A stretch of 64,000 nt of DNA from Bradyrhizobium diazoefficiens (GTDB lineage Bacteria; Pseudomonadota; Alphaproteobacteria; Rhizobiales; Xanthobacteraceae), in the NCBI RefSeq assembly GCF_016616235.1, contig NZ_CP067100.1, positions 2,167,001 to 2,231,000 of the forward strand, read 5' to 3'. The notes beneath the pieces are model-generated. The model saw only the letters and a list, made by a program, of their open reading frames with translations, ran no database searches and was not told the DNA's origin. Below, piece by piece: positions 10,003-18,584 of this stretch (position 1 is the first letter of the stretch; every line of letters starts with the position of its first letter). Made by a program: the position numbers and the translations under genes.

Positions 10003-10214
10003 GTTTTCTCCCTCAGCGTTGTTGTTTGGGTTTTGTTGCGAGGACTGTTGTAGCGACAATCGGGTGTGGCAGGTAAGCATCCACGCCATAGTGGAATGCA
10101 AAAAGGGAAGGGGAGGGCGGTGTTCCCTTCGCCTCTCCCCGCTTGCGGCAGGGCAATCGCATATGGCGTGTACGATGCGGCGGCATCGGCAGTGCGCTCC
10201 CTCTCCCGCAAGCG
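10003..10214. other. Upstream region of the binding-protein gene, with palindromic repeat arms
   Basis: Holds the promoter side of the binding-protein gene and the left arm of a composite repeat: CTCTCCCCGCTTGCGGCAGG with GGCAATC at about 10131-10156, and CTCTCCCGCAAGCG at 10201-10214. The right arm is found beyond the insertion sequence at 11417-11505. Confidence 0.7.
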
Positions 10215-11416
10215 AGAGCTTTGCTTAATTGGATGTGCGGGGGTAGTTCCTGCTGCCGGGCTTTTTTTGCGCAGCATCTGACGGCGCACGGCATGGAACG
10301 GTTGCGTTTTGGTGGCCGACGGATGGCTTCGGGCGACGACGGTCATGCTGCAGCTCCCACAGCAGACAGCACCGCCCATCGTTTGAGATTCATGGCGAGG
10401 CAGATCAGGCGCAGATGCGTCTGGTTGCGCGCCAGGCCCAGATAGCGGGCGCGCGCCCAGCGGTAGCCGCCCTTGAGGCGGGCGAAGACCTGCTCGACCG
10501 GCGCGCGCCGCTTTCCCACAGCGTCGTTGAAGCGCTTCTGCCGCTCGGTCAGCGGATGATGCTTGTTGGGGCGGAACATCAGCCGCGGCTTGATGCCTCG
10601 CGCACGAAGGCCGCTGCGGCGCTCGTGCTTGTCATAGGCCTGGTCGGCATACACCGCCTTCTCATCACCGCAGATCAACTCGTCGGCGGGCACCGTGTCG
10701 TTGACCGCAGCATCGGTCAGCTTGCTGCGGCGGATGATCGCCGAGCCCTGGTCGATGCCCACATGTGCCTTGTAGCCGAAGTATCGTTTGCCGCCCTTCT
10801 TGGTCCAGCGCGCGTCAGGATCGCGCTTGCTGTTGACCAGTTTGCTCGGCGCCAGGCCGTCCGGGCCGGGCGGTTGCGGATCCTCTGGCGGCTTCGGCGG
10901 CTTCACCGCCGCCGGAATCAGACTCGCGTCGATCAGCGTGCCCCGCCGCACCACCAGCCCATGCGCCTCAATCTGGCGCAAGATCTCACTGAACAGCGTC
11001 TCGTCCAGGCCGGCCCGCTGCAAAGCCTCCCGGAAGCGCCAGATCGTTGCATGGTCGGGGGTCTCGTCGCCCAGCACAAAGCCGCAGAAATCGCGGAACG
11101 AGGCCCGATCATCAAGCGCCTCTTCAAGCTCCGGATCGGACAGCCCGTACCATTGCTGCAGCAGCAGCGCCTTGAACATCACCAGCCGTGGATAGGCCGG
11201 CGCGCCCCGCTCCGGTTCCGGCAGGCCGCCCAGCACGCGCTCCACTGCCTCCCAATCCACCAGTTCGCCAATCCGCCTCAGCACCGGGCTCCCTTTTCCT
11301 CGCCGCGACACCAGCGCGTCCGCGAAGCTCGGTTGTCCAACCTGACGATATGCCATCCCAGCCCCTTTCCCCTCAAGCCAGAGAGAATCCCAGACTCGTG
11401 CTTTATGCAAAGCTCT
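10215..11416 (-). mobile_element. Insertion sequence, IS5 family, about 1.2 kb, complete
   Basis: Terminal inverted repeats AGAGCTTTGC-T/A-TAA are at 10215 onward and, inverted, ending at 11416. Both ends are flanked by CGCAAGCG (10207-10214 and 11417-11424), an apparent 8-base target duplication. Removing the element restores CTCTCCCGCAAGCGGGAGAG, the family A intergenic palindrome, so it landed in the loop of that repeat. One intact transposase gene lies inside. Because the target is itself repetitive, a shorter duplication cannot be excluded. Confidence 0.85.
10343..11356 (-). CDS. IS5-family transposase (DDE)
   Basis: A 337-residue transposase from the ATG at 11356 (MAYRQVGQPSFADAL) preceded by GGGGAAAGGGG. 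It has the N-terminal IS5-type helical domain (FKALLLQQWYGLSDPELEEAL, FRDFCGFVLGDETPDHATIWRFR) and a DDE catalytic domain: first Asp in GTLIDASLIPA, second in AVYADQAYDKHERR, Glu in PVEQVFARLKGGYRW. The KRYFGYKAHVGID stretch is typical of the family. The reading frame is uninterrupted and all three acidic residues are present, so the element may still be active. Confidence 0.93.
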   Translation of the reverse strand: MAYRQVGQPSFADALVSRRGKGSPVLRRIGELVDWEAVERVLGGLPEPERGAPAYPRLVMFKALLLQQWYGLSDPELEEALDDRASFRDFCGFVLGDETPDHATIWRFREALQRAGLDETLFSEILRQIEAHGLVVRRGTLIDASLIPAAVKPPKPPEDPQPPGPDGLAPSKLVNSKRDPDARWTKKGGKRYFGYKAHVGIDQGSAIIRRSKLTDAAVNDTVPADELICGDEKAVYADQAYDKHERRSGLRARGIKPRLMFRPNKHHPLTERQKRFNDAVGKRRAPVEQVFARLKGGYRWARARYLGLARNQTHLRLICLAMNLKRWAVLSAVGAAA

Positions 11417-11507
11417 CGCAAGCGGGAGAGGCGGAGCAAGCCCGCGGACAATCGTCGTGAGATCCATCTGTGATTGCCCTGCCGCAGGTAGGGAGAGGGA
11501 GAAGTTA

Positions 11508-12335
11508 TCAGGCGCTGCCCTTGAGCCGTTCGTTGCGTCGGCGCAAGGCTTCCAGGGTGACGAGGAGGATGACCGAGACCGTCGTCAGGATCACCGCGGC
11601 TGCCGTGATGGTCGGGCTGATGTTCTCGCGGATGCCGCTGAACATCTCGCGCGGCAGGGTGCGCTGCTCGGGACCTGCCATGAACAGCACGATCACCACT
11701 TCATCGAAGCTGGTCGCAAAGGCGAACAGAGCGCCCGACGCGAGGCCCGGCAGGATCAGCGGCAGGATCACGCGGCGGAACGCTTGAAGCGGCGAGGCGC
11801 CGAGCGAGGCGGCGGCGCGCACCAGATTGGTCTCGAAGCTTTGCAGCGTCGCGCCGACCGTGATCACCACGAAAGGCGTCGCGAGCGCAGTGTGGGCCAG
11901 GATCAAGCCGAGATAAGTGCCGGTCAGTCCGATCGGCGCGAAGAAGAAATAAAGGCCGACTGCGGTGATGACACCGGGCACGACCACGGGCGACAGCACG
12001 AAAGCCAGCACCAGCGGCTTGAACCGGCTCTTCCACTGCGCGAGCCCCAGCGCGGCCAGCGTGCCGAGCACCATGGACAGCAGCGTCGATGCGACGCCGA
12101 TGATCATGCTGTTCTTCAACGAATTCATCCAGCGCGGCGAATTGATGAAGTCGCCGTACCAGCGCAAGGAGAGGCCCGGCAGCGGATAGGTGAGGTACGA
12201 GCCTGAGCTGAAGGACAGCGGCATGATCGCAAGGATCGGCGCGACCAGGAAGATGAAGACCAGCGTGGAGATGACGATTGTCGCGGTCCACGCGATGCGC
12301 TGGCTGGGGGTGCGAAGGGTCAGATTATCGCTCAA
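11508..12335 (-). CDS. ABC transporter permease, PotC-like
   Basis: Inner-membrane permease of the polyamine/opine-type importer. The reading frame has no ATG near its start; a TTG at 12335 after GGGAGGG fits, overlapping the stop of the partner permease by four bases and giving 275 residues (MSDNLTLRTPSQR). Six hydrophobic segments are visible, including VISTLVFIFLVAPILAIMPL and LVLAFVLSPVVVPGVITAVGLYFFF. The permease EAA loop is near LVRAAASLGASPLQAFRRVILP. Translationally coupled to the gene upstream. Confidence 0.92.
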   Translation of the reverse strand: MSDNLTLRTPSQRIAWTATIVISTLVFIFLVAPILAIMPLSFSSGSYLTYPLPGLSLRWYGDFINSPRWMNSLKNSMIIGVASTLLSMVLGTLAALGLAQWKSRFKPLVLAFVLSPVVVPGVITAVGLYFFFAPIGLTGTYLGLILAHTALATPFVVITVGATLQSFETNLVRAAASLGASPLQAFRRVILPLILPGLASGALFAFATSFDEVVIVLFMAGPEQRTLPREMFSGIRENISPTITAAAVILTTVSVILLVTLEALRRRNERLKGSA

Positions 12336-13591
12336 TTCTTCATCCCTCCCGTGACCTGCTGGCCCTGCACCAGCTTGCCGTACACGAGAGCGAGCAGAAC
12401 GGTGGCGAGCAGCAGCACCGCACCTAACGCCGAAGCCAGGCCCCAATTGGCCGTCTCGGTCGTGTAGAGCGCGATGAAGTAGCTGATCATCTGATCGGCG
12501 GCGCCCCCGACGAGCGCCGGTGTGATGTAGTAGCCGAGCGCCAGGATGAAGACGAGCAGGCTCCCCGCGCCGATGCCGGGCAGGGTTTGCGGCAGGTAAA
12601 TCCGCAGGAAGGCGGTGAGCGGTGGTGCACCGAGCGAGGCGGCGGCACGCATGTAGGCCGGCGAGATCGCCTTCATGGTGCTGTACAGTGGCAGGATCAT
12701 GAACGGCAGGAGGACGTGGGTCATGGCCACGCAGACGCCGAAGCGGTTGTAGATCAGGCGGAGCGGCTGGTCGATGATGCCAAGCCAGTGCAGGCTGTCG
12801 TTGACGACGCCCTTGCTCTGCAACAGCACGATCCAGGCGCAGGTGCGGACCAGAAGCGAGGTCCAGAACGGCAGCAGGACGAAGATCATCAGCAGGTTCG
12901 AGCGGGCGGGCGGCAGCGTCGCCAGCAAATAGGCGACGGGGAAGCCGAGGATCAGGCAGAAGACCGTGACGCTGAGGCTGATGAGGAAGGTGCGGGCGAA
13001 AACGGCGCGGTAGATAGCCTGATCTGGCGCGGCTGCGACGATCGCGCCGTCCGCGTTCCGTGTCAGGTCGAGCGCCGCCAGAAGGTAGAAGCCGGTCATC
13101 GGACCGCTGGCGTTCTTGATCGTCATCCAGGTGGCGCGCTCGCGCCAGGCCGGGTTGATCTTGGCCAGCGTCTCCTTGGCCGTGCCGGGCTCCGGCGCCG
13201 CCTTCAGACTGCGCGCGGTGTTGGTGAGGATGGTGCGAAAACCGTTCAGAGCGTAGTTGAGCCGCTTGGCCGCGATCGCGATGGTGCCGGAGGCGCGCGC
13301 CGCCAGGATGTCGCCTGCCAGCGCCGCGTAGGCCTTTTCGTCCGGCAGGTCCTTGCCGTTCCAGTCGGCGAGAGCAGAGACCGCTTGCGGCAGAACCTCA
13401 CGCACCTCCCGGTCATCGACCGCGCGCCACAGCATGCCGGCGATGGGCCCGGCGAAGGTGAAGAGCAGAAACAGCAGCAGCGGCGCAACCAGTGCTAGCG
13501 CCTTGATCTGACGCGCCCGCTCCGCCCGCTTCAGGCGGCGCTTGAGCGGAACGCTGGTCTTCACATCGGTGCCGATCAGCGCGGCTGTCAT
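12332..13591 (-). CDS. ABC transporter permease, PotB-like
   Basis: Partner permease of 419 residues, longer than usual. After a TM at about 31-52 there is a periplasmic insert of roughly 150 residues (EVLPQAVSALADWNGKDLP to TWMTIKNASGPMTGF) before the five-helix transport core. The core has GFPVAYLLATLPPARSNLLM, LLPFWTSLLVRTCAWIVLL and the EAA loop MRAAASLGAPPLTAFLRIYLP. It starts at 13591. The insert is seen in a subgroup of PotB-like permeases. Separated from the binding-protein gene by a repeat-filled gap of 268 bases. Confidence 0.92.
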   Translation of the reverse strand: MTAALIGTDVKTSVPLKRRLKRAERARQIKALALVAPLLLFLLFTFAGPIAGMLWRAVDDREVREVLPQAVSALADWNGKDLPDEKAYAALAGDILAARASGTIAIAAKRLNYALNGFRTILTNTARSLKAAPEPGTAKETLAKINPAWRERATWMTIKNASGPMTGFYLLAALDLTRNADGAIVAAAPDQAIYRAVFARTFLISLSVTVFCLILGFPVAYLLATLPPARSNLLMIFVLLPFWTSLLVRTCAWIVLLQSKGVVNDSLHWLGIIDQPLRLIYNRFGVCVAMTHVLLPFMILPLYSTMKAISPAYMRAAASLGAPPLTAFLRIYLPQTLPGIGAGSLLVFILALGYYITPALVGGAADQMISYFIALYTTETANWGLASALGAVLLLATVLLALVYGKLVQGQQVTGGMKN

Positions 13592-13680
13592 GGGCGCAGC
13601 CTCTTTGACCGCACTTCCTGCGCCATTTCAGGGCGGGCAATAGCATGGGACATTGCAGTGACGTGGGCAGCGGCGCTGGG

Positions 13681-13809
13681 CTCCCTCCCCCGCTTGCGGG
13701 GGAGGGTGGGGTGGGGGTGTCTCCGCATTGGGAATCCCACTGCGGAGCTACCCCCAGCCGCCGCGCATCTCACGATGCGCAGCGGTCTCCCCCGCAAGCG
13801 GGAGAGGCG
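13681..13809. repeat. Intergenic palindromic repeat, family A (inside ABC operon)
   Basis: CTCCCTCCCCCGCTTGCGGGGGAG on the left and CTCCCCCGCAAGCGGGAGAGG on the right bracket GTGTCTCCGCATTGGGAATC-type sequence. It lies between the binding-protein and permease genes, where a hairpin in the mRNA could separate expression levels of the two parts of the operon. Confidence 0.85.
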
Positions 13810-13859
13810 AAGCGACCCAGCGGATTGATCCCCGCGCCGCACGCCGGTTCGGTCCTGCG

Positions 13860-14942
13860 TTACTTCGCGGCCCATTTGTTGAAGCGCTCGGTCAGGCGGT
13901 CGATGTTCTCGAGCCAGAAGGCAACGTTAATCTCGACCGCGTTCTTGATGTTGTCGGGCGCCGTCGGCAGATCCTTCAGAACGGCAGGCTGCAACCGGCC
14001 GGCTGCGTCCTTGTTCGAGGTGCCATAGGCAATGTTCTCCGACAGCTTGGACTGGTTCTCCGCCTTGCCGACGAAGTCCAGGAACTTGTAGGCCGCCTCC
14101 TTGTTCGGGCTGCCCTTCAGGATGACCCAACTGTCGAGGGTGAAGAGCGCTCCATCCCACACGATGCCGAAATTCTTCTTCTCGTTCTTGTTCGCGGTGT
14201 CGATGCGACCATTGTAGACCGAGGTCATCGCCACCTCGCCCGAGGCGAGCAATTGCGGCGGCTGGGCGCCGGCCTTCCACCAGACGATGTCGGCCTTGAT
14301 GGTATCCAGCTTCTTGAACGCGCGCTCGACGCCTTCGTCGGTCGCCAGCACCTTGTAGACATCCTTCGGTGCGACGCCGTCGGCCATCAGCGCAATCTCC
14401 AGCGTAGTCTTCGGGCCCTGACGCAAGGCCCGCTTGCCCGGAATCTTCCTGGTGTCGAAGAAGTCGGCCCAGCCGTTTGGCGCGTCCTTCAGCTTGTCCT
14501 TGTCGTAGCCGAGAACGAAATCATAAAGGATGGCGCCGACGCCGCATTGATTGACCGACGGCGGGATATAGGCGGCCTCACCGCCGATCTTGGAATAATC
14601 CAGCTTCTCGAACAGGCCTTCCTCGCAGCCGACTGCCAGTTCGTCGCTCTCGACCTGGACGACGTCCCAGGTGGCGGCTCCGCCCTGCACCTTGGCGCGC
14701 AGCACGCCGACGCCGCCGTCCCAGGATTCGTCGTTCATCGCAATGCCGGCTGCCTTCTTGAACGGCTCGAAATAGACCTTCTTCTGGGCATCCTGATACG
14801 CGCCGCCCCATGACACGACGGTGAGGTCGCGCGCCTGCGCGACTGTTGCCAGCGCGGCGCTGGCGCCCAACACCGTGGCGAAACCCAGGACAATCTTGCC
14901 AATCTTGCCAAGCTTGCCGATGTTGCGCTTCAGCATGGTCAT
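13860..14942 (-). CDS. ABC transporter substrate-binding protein, PotD/spermidine-putrescine type
   Basis: Periplasmic binding protein of 360 residues with a signal peptide (IGKIVLGFATVLGASAALAT, cleavage near VAQA). It has the mature family opening DLTVVSWGGAYQDAQKKVYFEPF, with WDVVQVESDELAVGCEEGLFE, KIPGKRALRQGPKTTLEIALMADG and ASGEVAMTSVYNGRI in the ligand lobes. Residues that would define polyamine versus other cationic ligands cannot be assigned by eye. The start at 14942 follows GAAGGAAC; an ATG two codons later is equally possible. In operon with the ATPase and two permeases. Confidence 0.92.
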   Translation of the reverse strand: MTMLKRNIGKLGKIGKIVLGFATVLGASAALATVAQARDLTVVSWGGAYQDAQKKVYFEPFKKAAGIAMNDESWDGGVGVLRAKVQGGAATWDVVQVESDELAVGCEEGLFEKLDYSKIGGEAAYIPPSVNQCGVGAILYDFVLGYDKDKLKDAPNGWADFFDTRKIPGKRALRQGPKTTLEIALMADGVAPKDVYKVLATDEGVERAFKKLDTIKADIVWWKAGAQPPQLLASGEVAMTSVYNGRIDTANKNEKKNFGIVWDGALFTLDSWVILKGSPNKEAAYKFLDFVGKAENQSKLSENIAYGTSNKDAAGRLQPAVLKDLPTAPDNIKNAVEINVAFWLENIDRLTERFNKWAAK

Positions 14943-14984
14943 TGTTCCTTCTTCATATGCGTTGCGTTGATCTTGATCGCTGGA

Positions 14985-16094
14985 TCAGGCGGGATCGAGG
15001 GCCAGGCAGTCCTCGGGGCGGAAGGTGATGAAGATGTTTTCGCCAGGTCGAAGGTCGTCATGCGCCCGCGGCGGAAGCTTGACCATGAACTCGGCGTTGC
15101 CGGCGACGTCGAGTACGGCCAGCGCGTGGTCGCCGAGATAGATGGTGTTCTGCACCCTGGCCGGCAGCCGGTTTGGTCCCTCGCTGGAGGTGCCATCCAG
15201 GACAATGGCGATCCGCTCCGGCCGCACCGACAGCGAGGTCGGCGCGCCCGCGCCTGATACATTGACGGCCCGTGCGGTCACGGCGCCGCCACCAGCCAGC
15301 GCGACGCGGCAATAGTCCTTGTCGACCGTCTCGACGGTACCGGCCAGTACGTTGTTTTCGCCGATGAAGTGGGCGACGAAGCTGTTTACCGGATGCTCAT
15401 ACAGCGCGTCGGGCCTATCGATCTGCTGAACGATGCCGTCGTTGAACACGGCGATGCGGTCCGACATGGTGAGCGCTTCGCTCTGATCGTGGGTGACGTA
15501 GACGATTGTGATGCCCATCGTCTCGTGCAGTTGCTTGATCTCCAGTTGCATCTGCTCCCGCAGGCGCTTGTCCAAAGCGCCCAGGGGCTCGTCCATCAGC
15601 ACGAGTTGCGGATTGAAAACCAGCGCGCGGGCCAACGCCACGCGCTGCTGCTGGCCGCCGGACAGCTGCCCGGGCCGCCGGTGCGCCAGGGTTTCCATCT
15701 TGATCATGCGCAGCGCCGCCTTGACGCGCTCCTGCGCTTCCGCCTTGTTCGTGTTTCGAACGGATAGTGGGAAGGCGATATTCTCCGCGATCGTCAGGTG
15801 CGGAAACAAGGCATAGTTCTGGAACACCATGCCGATGTCGCGCTTATGGGGCGGCACGTTCTTGATCGGGTGGTCGGCGAGATAGATCTCGCCATGGGTT
15901 GGAACCTCGAAGCCAGCCAGCATCATCAGCGTGGTCGTCTTGCCCGAGCCCGACGGGCCGAGCAGCGTGATGAACTCGCCCTTCCTGATTTCGAGATCGA
16001 GGTTCTTCACCACGAGTTGCTCGCCATCGTAGGTCTTCTGAATGCCGGAAAAGCGCACCAGTGCCGGCGCAGGCGTGACCATGCCGGCTTCCAT
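14985..16094 (-). CDS. ABC transporter ATP-binding protein, PotA-like
   Basis: The ATPase of the importer, 369 residues and first in the four-gene operon. Walker A GPSGSGKTT, Q-loop FQNYALFPHLT, signature LSGGQQQRVALARAL, Walker B LVLMDEPLGALD and the switch His in VTHDQSEA are all intact. A C-terminal TOBE-type regulatory domain begins near residue 280 (SLSVRPERIAIV). The ATG at 16094 follows GAGGAC. Confidence 0.94.
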   Translation of the reverse strand: MEAGMVTPAPALVRFSGIQKTYDGEQLVVKNLDLEIRKGEFITLLGPSGSGKTTTLMMLAGFEVPTHGEIYLADHPIKNVPPHKRDIGMVFQNYALFPHLTIAENIAFPLSVRNTNKAEAQERVKAALRMIKMETLAHRRPGQLSGGQQQRVALARALVFNPQLVLMDEPLGALDKRLREQMQLEIKQLHETMGITIVYVTHDQSEALTMSDRIAVFNDGIVQQIDRPDALYEHPVNSFVAHFIGENNVLAGTVETVDKDYCRVALAGGGAVTARAVNVSGAGAPTSLSVRPERIAIVLDGTSSEGPNRLPARVQNTIYLGDHALAVLDVAGNAEFMVKLPPRAHDDLRPGENIFITFRPEDCLALDPA

Positions 16095-16210
16095 GTCGTC
16101 CTCGCGTTATCCACTACTGTGCTGTCAGCACCTCGTTCGAGGTTGCGAAGAACAGCTTAGCATCCTCCGACGAGAATGCCAGCGGCGCAAGCCCGTCACG
16201 TGAGGGCGGG

Positions 16211-17779
16211 CTACATCCCGGACAGTTTCGTCACGGACACATTCACCGAGCCGCCAGCTTCGGCGACGACGCGCAGTGTCCTTGAATCGAAAGCGATGTC
16301 GGTGAGCGTCAGGCTGTCGATTTTCGCGTCGACCTTGAGGCCGTCCTCGCTCTTCTGGTAGTCGGCGATCACCGCTCCGATCTTCTCGCGGGCGTTGGCG
16401 GCGATCGGCTTCAGGTCGAGCGTCGCCTTCTGCACCAGCGCCTGCTGCATCTGCGGCACGACCGCGCGGGCTGCCGCGCCGAGCAGGCCGAAGGCCGCTT
16501 CGGATTCCACCGCAAGCTGGATGTCGGCGAGCCGCAGCGTCTGTTGCGCCTGGTCGAGCATCGGCCGGCCCCAGATGTGCACGGTGGCCTCGGCGTCGAG
16601 ACCGAACCAGCTCTTCTTTTCCTTGGCGCGGACCAAGAGCGAGATCAGCAGCCGCTCGCCGGACGGGACCACGTTGACGCTCTTCACGGTGACGTCGACC
16701 GGACCGGAGCCGTCCTCGGGATAGGTGTGGCCGACCATCTGGGCTGCGATCAGCTTGTTGATCTCGGTGAAGGGCACGTCGATCGGCACGGCGATATTCA
16801 CGCCGGTGCCGGTCGGCGGCACGATCGAGATCTTTTCGGGGAACGGACAGTCCGGCTTGGTCTGGGTCGAGGTCACGCGCGTCTCCGCTTCCAGGCCCAT
16901 CAGCAGGGTGACGGCTTGCGCGTCGACGCGCGGCTGCGCCGCGATGGCGCGGATCGGCTTCATCTCGAGCCAGAGCGGCGGCAGCGCGGCGGAGGTGCCC
17001 GCGCCTTGCAGCGGAATCGAACGGCAGGCCTTGGCCCATTGCATTTTCGCGTTCTCCCGCAGCGAAGGATCGTTGCGGATGCGCTCGGAGACGGCGTTGA
17101 TCTGCTCGCCGACATTCTTGTCGATCAGCGGCTTGACCTGCGCCGGTACGTTGAGCTTGGCGCCGGCGACGTTGACGTTGGTGTCGCCGAGATTGACCTG
17201 CGCGCCGAGATTGGGCTCGAGATGCCAGGCGGCGGCAAGCTTCGGGCGCGAGGTGACGACCACATTGCCCTTGATCTCGGCGCTGGCATTCAAGTTCTTG
17301 ATGTTGACCGCGCCGATCCGTTTCGCCGCGTCGCCGCCGAGCACGCTGCCGAGCGCTTCGCCGAGCGCGCCGGTCGCCTTCGAGGACAGCGAGCCCGTCA
17401 CGTTCAGCTTGCCGGTGAGCGGCGTCGAGATCGTCAGCACGTCCTTGTCGCCGGCAGTTGCCATTGGCCCGCGCACCGCAGTCCAGCCGATGTCGGCGTT
17501 CTCCAGGATCTGCGAGATCGGGTTGTCGGCCTTGCCGGCGAAATTGCGCGGGGCGGCTCGCTCAGCCTGGTCGCGGATCGCCGAGAGCGCGATCGCGACC
17601 GGCGCGACCACGATCGAGCTCTTCGCGACCGGAGGCAGCGGCGGCAGCTGCGCGACCGGTGGCGCCGAATTCGTCGCGCGCGGCGACAACCAGTCCATCG
17701 CCTTCAGGCTGATAAAGAATGACGCCGCGAGCACCGCGACAGCGATCAGAATAGTCTTCAGGTTCAACGTCAGACGCAT
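16211..17779 (-). CDS. DUF4403 family protein, probably envelope-associated
   Basis: A 522-residue protein of unknown function. It has an N-terminal membrane anchor or uncleaved signal (TILIAVAVLAASFFISLKAM), then a Pro-rich spacer and a long beta-rich body with four repeated-looking blocks: SSIVVAPVAIALSAI, LTISTPLTGKLNVTGSLSS, VDAQAVTLLMGLEAETRV and VDVTVKSVNVVPSGERLLISL. DUF4403 proteins resemble SMP/TULIP-type lipid-binding folds in overall pattern; that is inference. The start is the ATG at 17779 after GGGGGA. A hairpin at about 16182-16210 (AGCCCG / CGGGCT) without a T-run follows the stop. Confidence 0.8.
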   Translation of the reverse strand: MRLTLNLKTILIAVAVLAASFFISLKAMDWLSPRATNSAPPVAQLPPLPPVAKSSIVVAPVAIALSAIRDQAERAAPRNFAGKADNPISQILENADIGWTAVRGPMATAGDKDVLTISTPLTGKLNVTGSLSSKATGALGEALGSVLGGDAAKRIGAVNIKNLNASAEIKGNVVVTSRPKLAAAWHLEPNLGAQVNLGDTNVNVAGAKLNVPAQVKPLIDKNVGEQINAVSERIRNDPSLRENAKMQWAKACRSIPLQGAGTSAALPPLWLEMKPIRAIAAQPRVDAQAVTLLMGLEAETRVTSTQTKPDCPFPEKISIVPPTGTGVNIAVPIDVPFTEINKLIAAQMVGHTYPEDGSGPVDVTVKSVNVVPSGERLLISLLVRAKEKKSWFGLDAEATVHIWGRPMLDQAQQTLRLADIQLAVESEAAFGLLGAAARAVVPQMQQALVQKATLDLKPIAANAREKIGAVIADYQKSEDGLKVDAKIDSLTLTDIAFDSRTLRVVAEAGGSVNVSVTKLSGM

Positions 17780-17917
17780 CAATCCCCCAAGCCGCCCCGG
17801 TTGAAGTCTACAGGGCGGGCGAGGGGGGCGCTAGAGCGCAACCGTGAGGTGGAATTGGGGCGAATGGGTTAACCAGCGCGGCAACGCCACGGCTGCGTCG
17901 CCAGACAGTCATCGCGG

Positions 17918-18556
17918 TCAGGCGCGCCTGGGACGGCGAACCGCTCGCATATTGCCGCGTTCACCACCGCCGCAGAAGAAGCGATCTGCGCCGTCGGACT
18001 CCAGTCCCGTGACCATCGTCCCCGCCGGCAGGTCGATCTGCTCGAGCACCTTTCCGTTATCAGGGTCGATCCGCCTGATGTCGCTTTCCTCGCCTTCCCA
18101 GGTGCCGTGCCAGAGCTCGCCATCGACCCAGGTCACGCCGGTGACGAAGCGCTTGCATTCGATGCTGCGGAGAACCTTTCCGGTCGCGGGATCGACCTGA
18201 TGGATCTTGCGCTCGCGATATTGGCCGACCCAGAGCGAGCCCTCGGCCCAGGCGAGGCCGGAATCGCCACCGCCGCCCGGCGCCGGGATCGTGCCGAGCA
18301 CCTTGCCGGTGGCGGCGTCGATCTTCTGGATGCGGTCCTCGGCGATCTGGAACAGGTGACGGCCGTCGAATGCCGTTCCCGCATGTGCGGCAACGTCGAT
18401 CGAGCGCGCGACCTTGCCGCTGGCGGGATCGACTGCACTCAATCTGTCGCCGGATGCGAACCAGACATGGGTGCCGTCGTAGGTGACGCCATGCACGGCG
18501 TCGACGCCTGGATAAGGCCCGTATTCCCTGACGATCTCGGCGGCTGAACGTTTCAT
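17918..18556 (-). CDS. YncE/glutamine-cyclotransferase-like beta-propeller protein
   Basis: A 212-residue protein built from about five repeats of the type W-x-G/ASGDRLSAVDPASGKVARSI and LWVGQYRERKIHQVDPATGKV, the hallmark of a short beta-propeller (SMP-30/YncE/glutaminyl cyclase-like). No signal peptide is visible, so it is probably cytoplasmic. The ATG at 18556 (MKRSAAEIVREYG) is preferred over the longer frame to 18583. The C-terminus ends RGNMRAVRRPRRA, a basic tail. It follows the HTH regulator by 28 bases on the same strand. Confidence 0.75.
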   Translation of the reverse strand: MKRSAAEIVREYGPYPGVDAVHGVTYDGTHVWFASGDRLSAVDPASGKVARSIDVAAHAGTAFDGRHLFQIAEDRIQKIDAATGKVLGTIPAPGGGGDSGLAWAEGSLWVGQYRERKIHQVDPATGKVLRSIECKRFVTGVTWVDGELWHGTWEGEESDIRRIDPDNGKVLEQIDLPAGTMVTGLESDGADRFFCGGGERGNMRAVRRPRRA

Positions 18557-18584
18557 GTGCTCATCCCTGTGATGTGCTGCCACC

